Assembly: GCA_024403455.1 (NCBI GenBank)
Contig: JAKSRR010000008.1
Coordinates: 42,005-106,004, forward strand
From: Lachnospiraceae bacterium
GTDB taxonomy: Bacteria > Bacillota > Clostridia > Lachnospirales > Lachnospiraceae
DNA: 64,000 bases
Direction of reading: 5' to 3'
The position numbers were made by a program, and so were the translations under genes. Under the pieces are notes generated by a model, which saw only the letters and a list, made by a program, of their open reading frames with translations, ran no database searches and was not told where the DNA came from. Below, in pieces: positions 32,562-41,630 of this stretch. The stretch's first letter is position 1. Each line of letters starts with the position of its first letter.

Positions 32562-34142
32562 TTATACAATATTTTCGCCACGGATTGCTTTGGATATTCC
32601 GTTTGCCATAAAGAGAAGGGCAACCGAAATAACGGACTTTGCCATACCCACAACCGTAGATAAAGAGATATTTCCATCAGCGATACCAAGTTTATATACA
32701 TATAAATCCAGCACTTCGATGAAAGACTTATTTGCAGAGTTACAGAATGCAAGGTACTGATCAAGACCATTGGAGAGCATACCTGCAACACTCATAAGAA
32801 GCATTACCATGTAGGTAGGAATTAAGCCTGGCAGGGTAACATGCCAGATTCGCTGGAATCGTCCCGCACCATCCACAGTTGCTGCCTCGTATAACTGTCG
32901 GTCGATACCAGAAATACCAGCAATATAGATAATGGCACTCCAGCCGACACCTTTCCAAATACCCCAGCCAAGCATCTGCAGCCAGGTCAGTGCTGTCTTA
33001 TTCTGCAGGTACATGGTTGCCTTATGGGTACCATCTGCCTGCAATGCCATATTATTTATAAGACCTTCGCTGGAGAACAGTGCGAAAGCAATAGCATATA
33101 CCAAGATCCAGGAAATAAAGTTCGGAATGGTTGTGAAGGTCTGTACAAAACGACGGAACTTCATGTTCTTGATTTCTGTTAAGAAAACCGCAAATGCAAG
33201 AGGAATCCAGCTAGTCAAAATACCCAAGCCACTCATTACGAGGGTATTTCGGATAACTCGTCCCAAATCATTTCTAGTTGCTGCATTCTTAAATAAATAG
33301 GTGAACTTCTGGAATCCCACAAAATTATCAGCAGTTAATGCTTCGCCCGCCTTATAGTTGAAGAATGCGTATCTCCAACCGTACAAAGGAAGATAGCAGA
33401 AAATAAATGCAAGGATTGCAAAAGGAAGGAACATCAAGAACAGCTTATAAGGAGTTTCCATCTCGCAATCATCTCCTGCCTCTGGTGCAGGAACTTTTAC
33501 CATACCAATGATGGTCACTAACAGATTGAGTACTGCGAAAACTCCAAAAATGATAATTCCCATAGGGAAGGTTACGCCGATCTTATCTGCTTTAGAAGAA
33601 GCAAGAAGCTGGGTATAAGCAAGGATAATTCCGCCAAGACCAGCAATCACGCCTATACTTCCGCAGAGGGAAATACGCATAGCGCGTTTCTTTAATTTTC
33701 TATTTCCTAAAGATGCGCAGGTACCTACAGAAGCGGCTACAACGCCAAGCATCAGAAGTAATGAACCTGCGAACAATAAGATAAACGTAAGCTTACTGAT
33801 ATATCCCTTTCTAAAGAATCTGTCACAATACTCTACTAATCTTCCATAAGAGGTCGCAGATGTGAACAGGGACATGTTCTCACTAATCAACTCTGTAGAA
33901 ATACGAGAAGGAGAAAACTCTGGGAAAAACATGGCAAAGAAGCCAAGTATACAAAGGATTCTCTGCACCCAGAATACTGGTGCTGCGTCCTCCTTCTCCC
34001 TTTTTGCCCCAAGGGTTTTTACATACATTCTTTCTTTTTTGGCAGCTTCTTTTCCAGCTTCTTTAATCGCTTTGAGTTCTGCCTTCACTTCTTCTGTGGT
34101 AACGCCTTCTTCGGCTTTTTCCACCACTTCTTGTTCTGCCAT
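32562..34142 (-). CDS. Carbohydrate ABC transporter permease (LplB type) with long N-terminal extension
   Basis: A 526-residue permease; family members are usually about 300 residues. The C-terminal 300 residues form a normal LplB unit, starting near PYKLFLMFLPFAILAFIFCYLPLYGWRYAF and carrying the EAA loop YEAATVDGAGRFQRIWHVTLPGL. The first 220 or so residues are extra: a highly charged, probably coiled-coil start (about 1-50) and then four predicted membrane segments (about 58-75, 115-140, 152-178 and 190-215) with no recognised family. There is no frameshift or internal start that would separate them. The gene leads the transporter operon. Confidence 0.9.
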   Translation of the reverse strand: MAEQEVVEKAEEGVTTEEVKAELKAIKEAGKEAAKKERMYVKTLGAKREKEDAAPVFWVQRILCILGFFAMFFPEFSPSRISTELISENMSLFTSATSYGRLVEYCDRFFRKGYISKLTFILLFAGSLLLMLGVVAASVGTCASLGNRKLKKRAMRISLCGSIGVIAGLGGIILAYTQLLASSKADKIGVTFPMGIIIFGVFAVLNLLVTIIGMVKVPAPEAGDDCEMETPYKLFLMFLPFAILAFIFCYLPLYGWRYAFFNYKAGEALTADNFVGFQKFTYLFKNAATRNDLGRVIRNTLVMSGLGILTSWIPLAFAVFLTEIKNMKFRRFVQTFTTIPNFISWILVYAIAFALFSSEGLINNMALQADGTHKATMYLQNKTALTWLQMLGWGIWKGVGWSAIIYIAGISGIDRQLYEAATVDGAGRFQRIWHVTLPGLIPTYMVMLLMSVAGMLSNGLDQYLAFCNSANKSFIEVLDLYVYKLGIADGNISLSTVVGMAKSVISVALLFMANGISKAIRGENIV

Positions 34143-34218
34143 TTCCTGCCCTTCCTTTCTCTAGATTTCATAACAATTTCCTACGGAAATCCATCTTCTA
34201 TATTGTATGTTTCACGGG

Positions 34219-34247
34219 GATAAAAAAACACCTAAAATACTTGTCAA
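34219..34247 (-). promoter_or_regulatory. Candidate promoter of the sugar-transporter operon
   Basis: On the minus strand a perfect -35 TTGACA (34247-34242) is followed after 17 nt by TTTATC, a weak -10. This lies about 77 nt before the LplB-type start. A strong -35 with a weak -10 fits a promoter needing an activator such as the AraC-type regulator of this locus. Confidence 0.45.
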
Positions 34248-34374
34248 TAAATACAGTAAAAATCGGAAACAGTGTGATTTTTTATGGTAAATAAGATGAC
34301 TCACCATACGTGAAAATGGGGTTCAGCATGTACATTTTTCTTCATGATAAAAAATTCTTGAGCCGACTCTCCAA

Positions 34375-34493
34375 ACACAGAAAAGGTTGCCCCTCAGTCA
34401 AAAACATATTCCTTCGTAGTTATACTCGCCCAGCGCAGAAAAGGTTGCCTCTCAGTCAAAAACATATTCCTTCGTGGCAATCCTTTTCTGTGC
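34375..34493. repeat. Two adjacent copies of a dispersed hairpin repeat
   Basis: Copy 1 begins ACACAGAAAAGGTTGCC at 34375 and copy 2 GCGCAGAAAAGGTTGCC at 34433. Each is followed by the same 25-nt block (34393-34417 and 34451-34475). Copy 2 is complete: its right arm GGCAATCCTTTTCTGTGC (34476-34493) pairs with its left arm over about 17 bp with a single bulge. Copy 1 lacks a matching right arm, though its left arm can also pair with the right arm of copy 2. A third copy is at 40005-40065. Confidence 0.85.
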
Positions 34494-34570
34494 AGGGCTC
34501 GGAGATTATGTAATAAGCAAATGCAATCACATAGTTTTGGAAAAACATTTTATACATTCATTTTTCGCAC

Positions 34571-34602
34571 AAAAAAATCCCCCTCCATCAGGAGGGGGAT
34601 TT
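34571..34602 (-). terminator. Intrinsic terminator of the surface-protein gene
   Basis: AAATCCCCCTCC and GGAGGGGGATTT form a GC-rich 12-bp stem with an ATCA loop. On the minus strand a run of seven T follows. It lies 22 nt after the surface-protein stop. Confidence 0.92.
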
Positions 34603-34623
34603 AGATTTAAGATTGAGACCTAA

Positions 34624-36399
34624 TTAGTCTTCTTTCTTTTTCTTGGATGCAGTAACACCAGCAGCGATACCGCCACCAACTACAACTACACCACCGCCGA
34701 TGATACCTGCAAGAGCACCGGTAGAAAGACCCTTCTTGCCTTCTTCCTTGTTCTCTTCCTCTACGGGAGCAGCCTCATCAGGAGTAGTCTCTTCTACCGC
34801 AGCAACAACTTCTGCATCATAGTTGAAACCAGAAACAGTAAAGGTAATTTCGATATCAGTTACAGGAACAGGATAGTAACCAATTTCCTTAATGTCTGCA
34901 TCCCAAGCATTCTGTAACTGAACACTGATGTAATCAACATTCTCATCAGGAATCTTTACAGTGCTGAGAGATACTTCCATACCATTTACAAGAAGCTTAA
35001 TATCAGAGAAGGTGATTGCATCTGTGTAAGGAATATCAGTAGAGAAGAAAATCAAGTTCATGCATTCCTGAGCGTCAAAGTCACCTTCTAAGTCAAGGCC
35101 AGTAGCCTTAACAGTGTAGGTACCGTTACCTGCGATAGTAACATCAGTGAACTCACCAGCTCTAACAACTGCGTTGTTATCAGCATCCCAACCAGTTACC
35201 TGATTGAAGTACTCAGTAGCCATACCATAGTTAGGCTCGAACCATTCGTTACGGAAGGAGTAGGTAGGAGACTGTAAGCCGATGTATGCGTGATATTCGC
35301 CATCAAGATCAACTTCTGCAGTAGTATTATCAACTTCTGCTGCAGTTCCGAAGTCACCAGCGTTTTCTACAACGAAGGTTACTTCAAGTTCTTTACAAGT
35401 GGTAGCCTGAGGTACAAGACGTGCGGTACAATCAAGAACAGATCCATCTGCACATCTGCAATCAGCAAAACCATCACCGGAAATATCCTCGTTAGGATCA
35501 TTCCAAGAGTTGTAAATGTTAACACGAGTGGTTACTGCAGCGCCATCAGCGGAGCAGGTGTAGGAAGAGCCTTCCATAACTTCTTCACCATCAGCCTTAA
35601 TGGAAGTGATGGTTACAGTATAGATACGACCAAACTTAAGCTCGCCGTTCTCGATCTCAAGTGCATTGAAATCACCAAGTTCGAAATCATCAGCGCTGGT
35701 AGCCTTAATGGTGTACTCGCCGTCGCCTTCAATCAGAACTTCTTCACTTTCCATCTGCGCAGACCAATCTGCAGTATTGGTGTTCAGTCTTGCAAAAACA
35801 TCACCTTCGAATACTTCTGCTTCAGAAGATGTATCAACAGGAGTACCTTCTTCGAATGCATTTGCAACAACGAAGGTTACTTCAAGTTCAGAGCAGGTAG
35901 TTGCCTGAGGTACAAGACGTGCGGTGCAGTCAAGAACGGATCCTTCTGCACATCTGCAATCCTGATATCCGTCTTTGGAAATATCCTCGTTAGGATCATT
36001 CCAAGAGTTGTAAATATTAACACGGGTAGTTACAGCGCCACCGTCAGCAGAACAGGTATAGGAATCACCTTCCATGATTTCCTTTCCATCTGCCTTGATG
36101 GAAGTAATGGTTACAGTGTAAACACGACCGAAGGTAGTTTCACCATCAGCGATCTCAAGAGCATTGAAATCACCAAGTTCAAACTCTCCGTCATAGGTAG
36201 CCTTAATGGTGTATTCACCATCTCCGGTAACCTCTACAGACTCAGACTCCATCGATGCGGACCAGTCAGCAGTGTTGGTGTTTAAGGTTGCGGTGCAAGA
36301 ATCTGCAGCATTTGCAGAGATTGCAGGAATCCCTAAAGCTCCCAGCGTAAGTGCTGCGGCGCTGAAAAGAGCAAGGCCTTTTTTAAGCATTCTTTTCAT
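34624..36399 (-). CDS. Secreted, membrane-anchored surface protein with three repeat domains
   Basis: A 591-residue protein of unknown function. A signal peptide (1-31, cleavage after ANA) is followed by two near-identical domains (36-178 and 203-343) and a clearly related but diverged third (about 370-523). Each has the pattern GDGEYTIKAT, a DFNAL-like strand, VTITSIKADGKE, YNSWNDPNEDI and ELEVTFVV. The first two carry paired Cys residues (SYTCSAD, DCRCAEGSVLDC, TTCSEL), suggesting disulfides. An acidic Pro/Glu linker precedes a Gly/Val-rich membrane segment and a KKKKED tail; there is no LPxTG sorting motif. Its place in the sugar locus suggests glycan binding at the cell surface, which is inference. 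Confidence 0.8.
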   Translation of the reverse strand: MKRMLKKGLALFSAAALTLGALGIPAISANAADSCTATLNTNTADWSASMESESVEVTGDGEYTIKATYDGEFELGDFNALEIADGETTFGRVYTVTITSIKADGKEIMEGDSYTCSADGGAVTTRVNIYNSWNDPNEDISKDGYQDCRCAEGSVLDCTARLVPQATTCSELEVTFVVANAFEEGTPVDTSSEAEVFEGDVFARLNTNTADWSAQMESEEVLIEGDGEYTIKATSADDFELGDFNALEIENGELKFGRIYTVTITSIKADGEEVMEGSSYTCSADGAAVTTRVNIYNSWNDPNEDISGDGFADCRCADGSVLDCTARLVPQATTCKELEVTFVVENAGDFGTAAEVDNTTAEVDLDGEYHAYIGLQSPTYSFRNEWFEPNYGMATEYFNQVTGWDADNNAVVRAGEFTDVTIAGNGTYTVKATGLDLEGDFDAQECMNLIFFSTDIPYTDAITFSDIKLLVNGMEVSLSTVKIPDENVDYISVQLQNAWDADIKEIGYYPVPVTDIEITFTVSGFNYDAEVVAAVEETTPDEAAPVEEENKEEGKKGLSTGALAGIIGGGVVVVGGGIAAGVTASKKKKED

Positions 36400-36565
36400 C
36401 TTTTTCTCTCCTTTTCTTGTTGTGTTCTTTTAGAACAATAGTTATATGCCTAACGCATTGTAAAAATTGTAACAAAGCACAGCGCATATGTTTACCATAG
36501 AAATTGAACTTTTTTGCCTAGTTTTTTAGCCACTAAAAAACAAAAAAGAATTACTATTTGTTTCT

Positions 36566-38356
36566 CTACGCATTCTGTAAGGGCATGGTAATTTCTACTG
36601 TAGTGCCCTGTCCCTCCACGCTCTTAAAAACAACACCATACGATTCCCCGTACTTTAGCTTGATACGCTGGTTAACATTGCAAATACCAATATGACTGCG
36701 ATCTAGATGTTCTGTATCATTTAGATTATTCATAATTTCTGTCAGAGTATCTGCATCCATACCATGACCGTTATCCTCAATCTTCAGCGTTAATAGCTCC
36801 TCACCAAAGTCTGCAGTAACCGTAATGAGCCCCCCCTCATCCACTTCCTCCATGGCATGCACATAAGCATTCTCCACAAAAGGCTGAATAACAAAGGGCA
36901 TAATCACATACTGTAGTGCCTTTTCTTTATCGTACTTAATTTCTGTCCTAATACGATCTTCAAAACGATAATTCTGAATGGTAATATAGCTCTCAACCAT
37001 TTCCATTTCCCACGCTACCGTTTTCAGTGTATTTCCAACATCTAAGCTTTTTCTAAGGAACTGCGTTAAAGCAACGGAAATTTCTTCAATCTCGGGTTGA
37101 TTTCCAATGCAGGCAAGCATGTGTATATTTTCCAGCGTATTGTACAAAAAGTGGGGATTAATTTGGGTTGCCAGCATTTTCAGTTCTACATCTTTCTGCC
37201 TAGAGTAGATCTGTTCTTCTTTTAATCTTGCCCTGGACTGGGCTTCCGTCAAATCTTTAATGGATGCAATCATACTTTCCAAATCATGGTAACAATCATA
37301 AATTTCATCCCTGGCAGATCCAATCTCTTTATCATTTTCTACAGGTCTTCCCTCGGCTGCCTCATGCATAGCCTTACTAAAGGCCCCCATTCGTCTTGCG
37401 AGCCATCTGGATAAGATAAAAATAACCGCAATGGTTAACCCTACGCAAAACAGCAGTGGCGCAAAGGTTCTCATGGTTGATACATTAGCATTTTTCAGAA
37501 AACTCTTATACGGAGTCAGTGTCAACAAGGTGTACTTATCCTCCGAATAATTAGACTTTGCCTCTGCAAAAGAAATGATATATTTCTTACCATTCCAATA
37601 CGTTGTAGCAGCGCCCTTACTTTCACGCAACTGACTCACCAGTGCAAGAATCTCCTGCTCAGAAACATCCGGCAAAGGATTTACCAATTTCTCATCATTC
37701 AAAATCAGCATAGAGAGTTTATCTTCCATACTGCTGTTTGCAAAGTATGACTCCGTTAATTCTGCATCGAGAGAGATACAAAGAACGCACTGTTTGCCGC
37801 TTCTTCCAATGCCCTTACTAAGGCAACGAGCCATACTGAGGGACTTTCTTCCCGTCTGCACATTGGTACGATAATACCAGCTAGGTCCGTCCGATTCCAT
37901 TACATTTACGAACCATTCCTTTTCCCGAATAATATCGGTAATCAACTTAAAACGTCTATTATCGATACGCTGTGCATCTGCAATGTATAACGTCACATCC
38001 TCTACGCCCTCATAATGCGTCGTAAAGTATGATTTAAGTTTCTCATAATCCTGGTATCCAACGGAAATCAGCACTTCATCATAGTCAGAAAGAACAATGT
38101 GCATTTCATCTTCATCATAGGAAATCTTATAGGACAAATCCACAGCGTTGGCCATGGCCTTCTCTATATCTGCTGTTTGCTTTTCCAGTGTTTTCCGCTC
38201 ATCCGTTACATACCGCTCCACCAAAATCTCTCTGGACATATGGTAGCTATACAAAAAGACAATAAGAATAGGAAGCAAACAACCAACGCCATATACAAGA
38301 ATAAGGCGTTGGCTGATTTTTAGTTTCGAAAAAAAGTGCTTAGGGTTCTTATTCAT
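36566..38356 (-). CDS. Sensor histidine kinase (YesM family)
   Basis: A 596-residue membrane kinase. Membrane segments near residues 17-37 and about 295-315 flank an extracellular sensor of roughly 260 residues, followed by a HAMP-like linker. The phosphoacceptor box is INPHFLYNTLENIHML and the ATP-binding domain has VENAYVHAME (N-box) and IEDNGHGMD (G1-box). This is the His_kinase-type family that pairs with YesN-like regulators, here the gene at 26271. It is encoded 22 nt after the fucosidase gene, in the same transcript. Confidence 0.94.
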   Translation of the reverse strand: MNKNPKHFFSKLKISQRLILVYGVGCLLPILIVFLYSYHMSREILVERYVTDERKTLEKQTADIEKAMANAVDLSYKISYDEDEMHIVLSDYDEVLISVGYQDYEKLKSYFTTHYEGVEDVTLYIADAQRIDNRRFKLITDIIREKEWFVNVMESDGPSWYYRTNVQTGRKSLSMARCLSKGIGRSGKQCVLCISLDAELTESYFANSSMEDKLSMLILNDEKLVNPLPDVSEQEILALVSQLRESKGAATTYWNGKKYIISFAEAKSNYSEDKYTLLTLTPYKSFLKNANVSTMRTFAPLLFCVGLTIAVIFILSRWLARRMGAFSKAMHEAAEGRPVENDKEIGSARDEIYDCYHDLESMIASIKDLTEAQSRARLKEEQIYSRQKDVELKMLATQINPHFLYNTLENIHMLACIGNQPEIEEISVALTQFLRKSLDVGNTLKTVAWEMEMVESYITIQNYRFEDRIRTEIKYDKEKALQYVIMPFVIQPFVENAYVHAMEEVDEGGLITVTADFGEELLTLKIEDNGHGMDADTLTEIMNNLNDTEHLDRSHIGICNVNQRIKLKYGESYGVVFKSVEGQGTTVEITMPLQNA

Positions 38357-38378
38357 TTCCGGTTCCTTATACAGAATT

Positions 38379-39842
38379 TTATGCCATCTCTATTTTAATA
38401 CAAACCGGGTAAGGACTGCTAACATCTTCTGCAGTAAACACGAGGCCATCCTCCGTAATAGAAAAGTCCACATCGTCTTGGAATCCCAAAATGGAAACGC
38501 GGCGAATAATACCATGGAACTCTGGTCTATTCTGATCGGCAGACTTTTTCAGAGAAGTGATACAAACTCTGCCATCCTTTGGGTACTGCATGGCAAAGGC
38601 ATAGATACTGCTACCCTTACAGGTAAACTTGAAATCTTTCTCTGTAAATGATTTCTTCCCGTCTGTAAATTGCCCTTCTACTTCTTCTGTCGGGCCTTCC
38701 TTACATTTTCTCCAGGTCTGGCTCTCCTTAATAGCTTCCCCATTGACCTTCATCCACTTGCCAATTTCTTTCAAAATATGTGTATCACCCTCTGGAATAG
38801 AACCATCGCCCTTCGGACCAACATTAAGAAGCAGATTTCCATTTTTACTAACCACATCAATCAGCATGCAAATAATATCGTAGGGCGTTTTGTAATCCAG
38901 CGTATCTGTGTAACACCAAGAATTATGTGCTACCGCCGTGTCCGTCTGCCATACATAGGGCTTCGGGTCCTTAAATCCGCCCCTCTCCACTTCCACGATT
39001 CCCATACCAAAAGGAATTGCATCATGCTTATAACAAATGGCAACATTCTTTCCCCATTCTACGGAGCGATTATAATAATATGCCATCAGTTTCTTCAGAT
39101 GTTTCTTAAACGCTTCATGCTGCACCCACCAATCAAAATACAAAAGTGCCGGCTGATACTGATCAATGATTTCACAAACACGAATCAGCCAATCGTTCAA
39201 AAATTCTTCTGAAGGATAGGGCTCACTATAAAGATCTTCATTGTCAGGTTCCGGCATCGCAGGCCAGTAAAAATCGCCTCTCTGCATAGGTTCTTTTATA
39301 TCACTATCAAATTCTTTGCCATGGCCCATGAACCACCAATGTTCCGCACGGTGATTTGAAGTACAAAATACCATGTTCTGCTTTTCTGCAGCTGTCCGAA
39401 GTTCTCCTAACACATCCCTCTTCGGCCCCATTTCGGCAGCATTATAATGACTGATGTCGCTTCGGTACATTTGAAATCCATCATGATGTTCAGATACAGG
39501 AAAAAGATACTCTGCCCCGGCTTCCTTAAAAAGTTCCACCCAAGCGTCTGCATCAAACTTCTCTGCCGTAAACATTGGAATAAAATCCTTATAGCCAAAC
39601 TTGCTTTGCGGTCCATAAGTCTTTACATGGTGCTCAAATGCCGGATATCCATCAATATACATATTTCTGGAATACCATTCATTGGAATTGGCTGCCACGG
39701 AATAGAGTCCCCAATGCACAAAAATACCAAACTTTGCCTTAGGGAACCAGGATGGTTTCTCCATTTTTGAGAGACTTTCCCAATCCGCTTTGTAGGGTCC
39801 CATTGCAATTACATCTTCTATTTTCTTCAAGTATGCTTCCAT
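38379..39842 (-). CDS. Alpha-L-fucosidase (GH29)
   Basis: A 487-residue glycosidase with no signal peptide, thus cytoplasmic. GH29 marks are WFPKAKFGIFVHWGLYSV (32-49), SEHHDGF with His119-His120-Asp121, and the predicted nucleophile Asp237 in LLYFDWW. A beta-sandwich C-terminal domain follows from about residue 360. It would remove terminal fucose from imported oligosaccharides. Together with the GH31 alpha-xylosidase this is the pairing expected for fucosylated xyloglucan fragments, though fucosylated host glycans are an alternative. Confidence 0.92.
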   Translation of the reverse strand: MEAYLKKIEDVIAMGPYKADWESLSKMEKPSWFPKAKFGIFVHWGLYSVAANSNEWYSRNMYIDGYPAFEHHVKTYGPQSKFGYKDFIPMFTAEKFDADAWVELFKEAGAEYLFPVSEHHDGFQMYRSDISHYNAAEMGPKRDVLGELRTAAEKQNMVFCTSNHRAEHWWFMGHGKEFDSDIKEPMQRGDFYWPAMPEPDNEDLYSEPYPSEEFLNDWLIRVCEIIDQYQPALLYFDWWVQHEAFKKHLKKLMAYYYNRSVEWGKNVAICYKHDAIPFGMGIVEVERGGFKDPKPYVWQTDTAVAHNSWCYTDTLDYKTPYDIICMLIDVVSKNGNLLLNVGPKGDGSIPEGDTHILKEIGKWMKVNGEAIKESQTWRKCKEGPTEEVEGQFTDGKKSFTEKDFKFTCKGSSIYAFAMQYPKDGRVCITSLKKSADQNRPEFHGIIRRVSILGFQDDVDFSITEDGLVFTAEDVSSPYPVCIKIEMA

Positions 39843-40004
39843 AGATTGTCCTCTTTCCTTTAGTGGCAGAAATCATTTTTGCAGTTCCGTCATAAAACCA
39901 CCAGCCAAATATTTCTATAGTGAAAATAGTAAGGTATTTTATGCTTGTTTTCTACCTATTTTTCTTTACCTCTTTGCCCTAAAATATTGGCATATGTTGG
40001 TTAT

Positions 40005-40065
40005 ACACGGAAAAGTATGCCCCTCAGTCAAAAACATATTCCTTCGTGGCATGCCTTTTCCGTGT
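40005..40065. repeat. Third copy of the dispersed hairpin repeat, upstream of the GH43 gene
   Basis: The left arm ACACGGAAAAGTATGCC (40005-40021) pairs with the right arm GGCATGCCTTTTCCGTGT (40048-40065). The loop block at 40023-40047 is identical over 25 nt to the two copies at 34393 and 34451. Stem bases that differ from those copies change on both arms. The element ends 29 nt before the GH43 start and is probably in its 5' untranslated region. Confidence 0.88.
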
Positions 40066-40094
40066 TTCATACAAGTTTATACAAGGAGAAAAAT

Positions 40095-41582
40095 ATGCAA
40101 TATCAGAATCCTGTTGTCAGAGGCTTTTATCCAGACCCGTCGATTTGTGCAGCAAATGGCAAATTCTATCTAGTGAATAGTTCCTTTCAGTATTTTCCTG
40201 GTGTTCCTCTTTTTGAAAGTGAAGATCTTGTAAATTACAAGCAGATTGGTCATGTGCTTTCCCAAAAGGAGCAGGTGTACCTGGAAGGTGTACGCTCCTC
40301 CGGTGGTGTGTTCGCGCCTACCATCCGTTTTCATCAGGGTCGTTTCTACATGGTAACAAACAACAACTCTACCAATGAGAACTTTTATGTTTGGACGGAT
40401 GACATTCGTGGCAACTGGTCTGCACCCATTGTTGTAGATCAGGATGGTATCGATCCCTCCCTTCTTTTTGATGATGGACACGTATATTTCATCAGTAACG
40501 GGCAGGATGAAAATGGCACCAATGGCGTTCGACAATGTGAAATTAATATTGAAACCGGTGAGCGACTAACGCCTTCCCGTCTTTTATGGACTGGTACTGG
40601 TGGACGTTATATCGAAAGTCCACACATGTATAAAATTGGAGACTGGTACTACCTGATGGTCGCTGAGGGAGGTACTGAATACGGGCATATGATTACCGTT
40701 GCCCGCAGCAAAAGTGTTTGGGGTCCTTTTGAAAGTTGTCCATATAATCCCATTCTGACCAATCGCAACAAAGCCCCTAATATCATCCAGGGCATTGGGC
40801 ATGGTGATTTGGTACAGAATACTGACGGAAACTGGTATATGGTCTGTCTCGGTTTCAGACAAATACATTTATGGCAGCCCTATCACCACTTAGGCAGAGA
40901 ATGCTTTTTAGTCCCTGTATCCTTCACCGAAGATGGCTGGATAACAGCGGGCATAGATGGTACCTGCGATGATAGTTATGAAATCCCCGGAGATTTTATT
41001 CAAAATAGAAAACAGGTATTTACTTTTGAAAACACCTCTCCGAACCTGGACTGGATTTATCTCAGACATCCTGTAACAAAGAACTACTCTATTATGGAAG
41101 ACTCTATTACATTAACAGGATCTCCTGTCACTTTAGAGGAAGTATCTTCTCCTACCTTCTATGGCATCAGACAAATCGATTTTGCCATGGACTGCAGCGT
41201 TCACTGCAAGTTCCAAGATGCTGCCGAATGTTTTGAATCAGGAATTACCATATACATGGATGAACAGCAGCACTATGATCTTGCCCTAACCCAGAAGGAA
41301 GGGAAAACATATGCCGTTTTAAAGTTAAATATTGGTGATATCAAACATGAACAAAAACGGATTCCTCTGTCCACTAATGCGGCAAAGCTCATCATCCGTT
41401 CCGATGCCACGCACTACCATTTCTTTGTGGAAGAAAACGGACAGGAGCAGCTTCTGGGCGATGCCCAAAGCCGCTATCTATCCAGCGAGGTAGCTTCCGG
41501 TTTTACCGGAGTGATCATAGGACTGTATGCCATCGGTGAAGGCAAATCAACATTCCATTCCTTCTGTAAAAGCTACCAGTAG
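40095..41582 (+). CDS. GH43 beta-xylosidase / alpha-L-arabinofuranosidase
   Basis: A 495-residue cytoplasmic glycosidase. The five-bladed propeller carries the catalytic base Asp14 (FYPDPS), the pKa-modulating Asp120 (GIDPSL) and the acid Glu174 (YIESPH). A C-terminal beta-sandwich (about 320-495) is typical of GH43 xylosidases of the XynB type. The ATG at 40095 is chosen for its AAGGAG site 6 nt upstream; the frame is open 50 codons further, through the hairpin repeat, without support. It is divergent from the fucosidase operon. Activity on xylose or arabinose cannot be separated by eye. Confidence 0.92.
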   Translation: MQYQNPVVRGFYPDPSICAANGKFYLVNSSFQYFPGVPLFESEDLVNYKQIGHVLSQKEQVYLEGVRSSGGVFAPTIRFHQGRFYMVTNNNSTNENFYVWTDDIRGNWSAPIVVDQDGIDPSLLFDDGHVYFISNGQDENGTNGVRQCEINIETGERLTPSRLLWTGTGGRYIESPHMYKIGDWYYLMVAEGGTEYGHMITVARSKSVWGPFESCPYNPILTNRNKAPNIIQGIGHGDLVQNTDGNWYMVCLGFRQIHLWQPYHHLGRECFLVPVSFTEDGWITAGIDGTCDDSYEIPGDFIQNRKQVFTFENTSPNLDWIYLRHPVTKNYSIMEDSITLTGSPVTLEEVSSPTFYGIRQIDFAMDCSVHCKFQDAAECFESGITIYMDEQQHYDLALTQKEGKTYAVLKLNIGDIKHEQKRIPLSTNAAKLIIRSDATHYHFFVEENGQEQLLGDAQSRYLSSEVASGFTGVIIGLYAIGEGKSTFHSFCKSYQ

Positions 41583-41630
41583 CACAACCGGTCAAAACCT
41601 TTCATCCACCATACGATTTTCACGATTATG

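Larger units (their letters stand above)
34143..34623. other. 481-bp intergenic region between transporter operon and surface-protein gene
   Basis: It contains, in order, the transporter promoter (34219-34247), a pair of hairpin repeats (34375-34493) and the terminator of the surface-protein gene (34571-34602). A 67-codon frame at 34310-34513 is just the repeat read through and lacks a good ribosome-binding site. No other gene is seen. Confidence 0.7.

Noticed and set aside
34310-34513. 67-codon frame upstream of the transporter operon
   Set aside because: It consists mostly of the dispersed hairpin repeat; the same peptide pattern arises at 40005-40065 from the same repeat, which explains the similarity.
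35290-36285. 331-codon plus-strand frame opposite the surface protein
   Set aside because: Antisense shadow that repeats because the coding strand has duplicated domains; no ribosome-binding site or plausible protein features.
39945-40094. 50-codon N-terminal extension of the GH43 enzyme
   Set aside because: It reads through the hairpin repeat, has no ribosome-binding site and no counterpart in GH43 proteins; the ATG at 40095 has AAGGAG.
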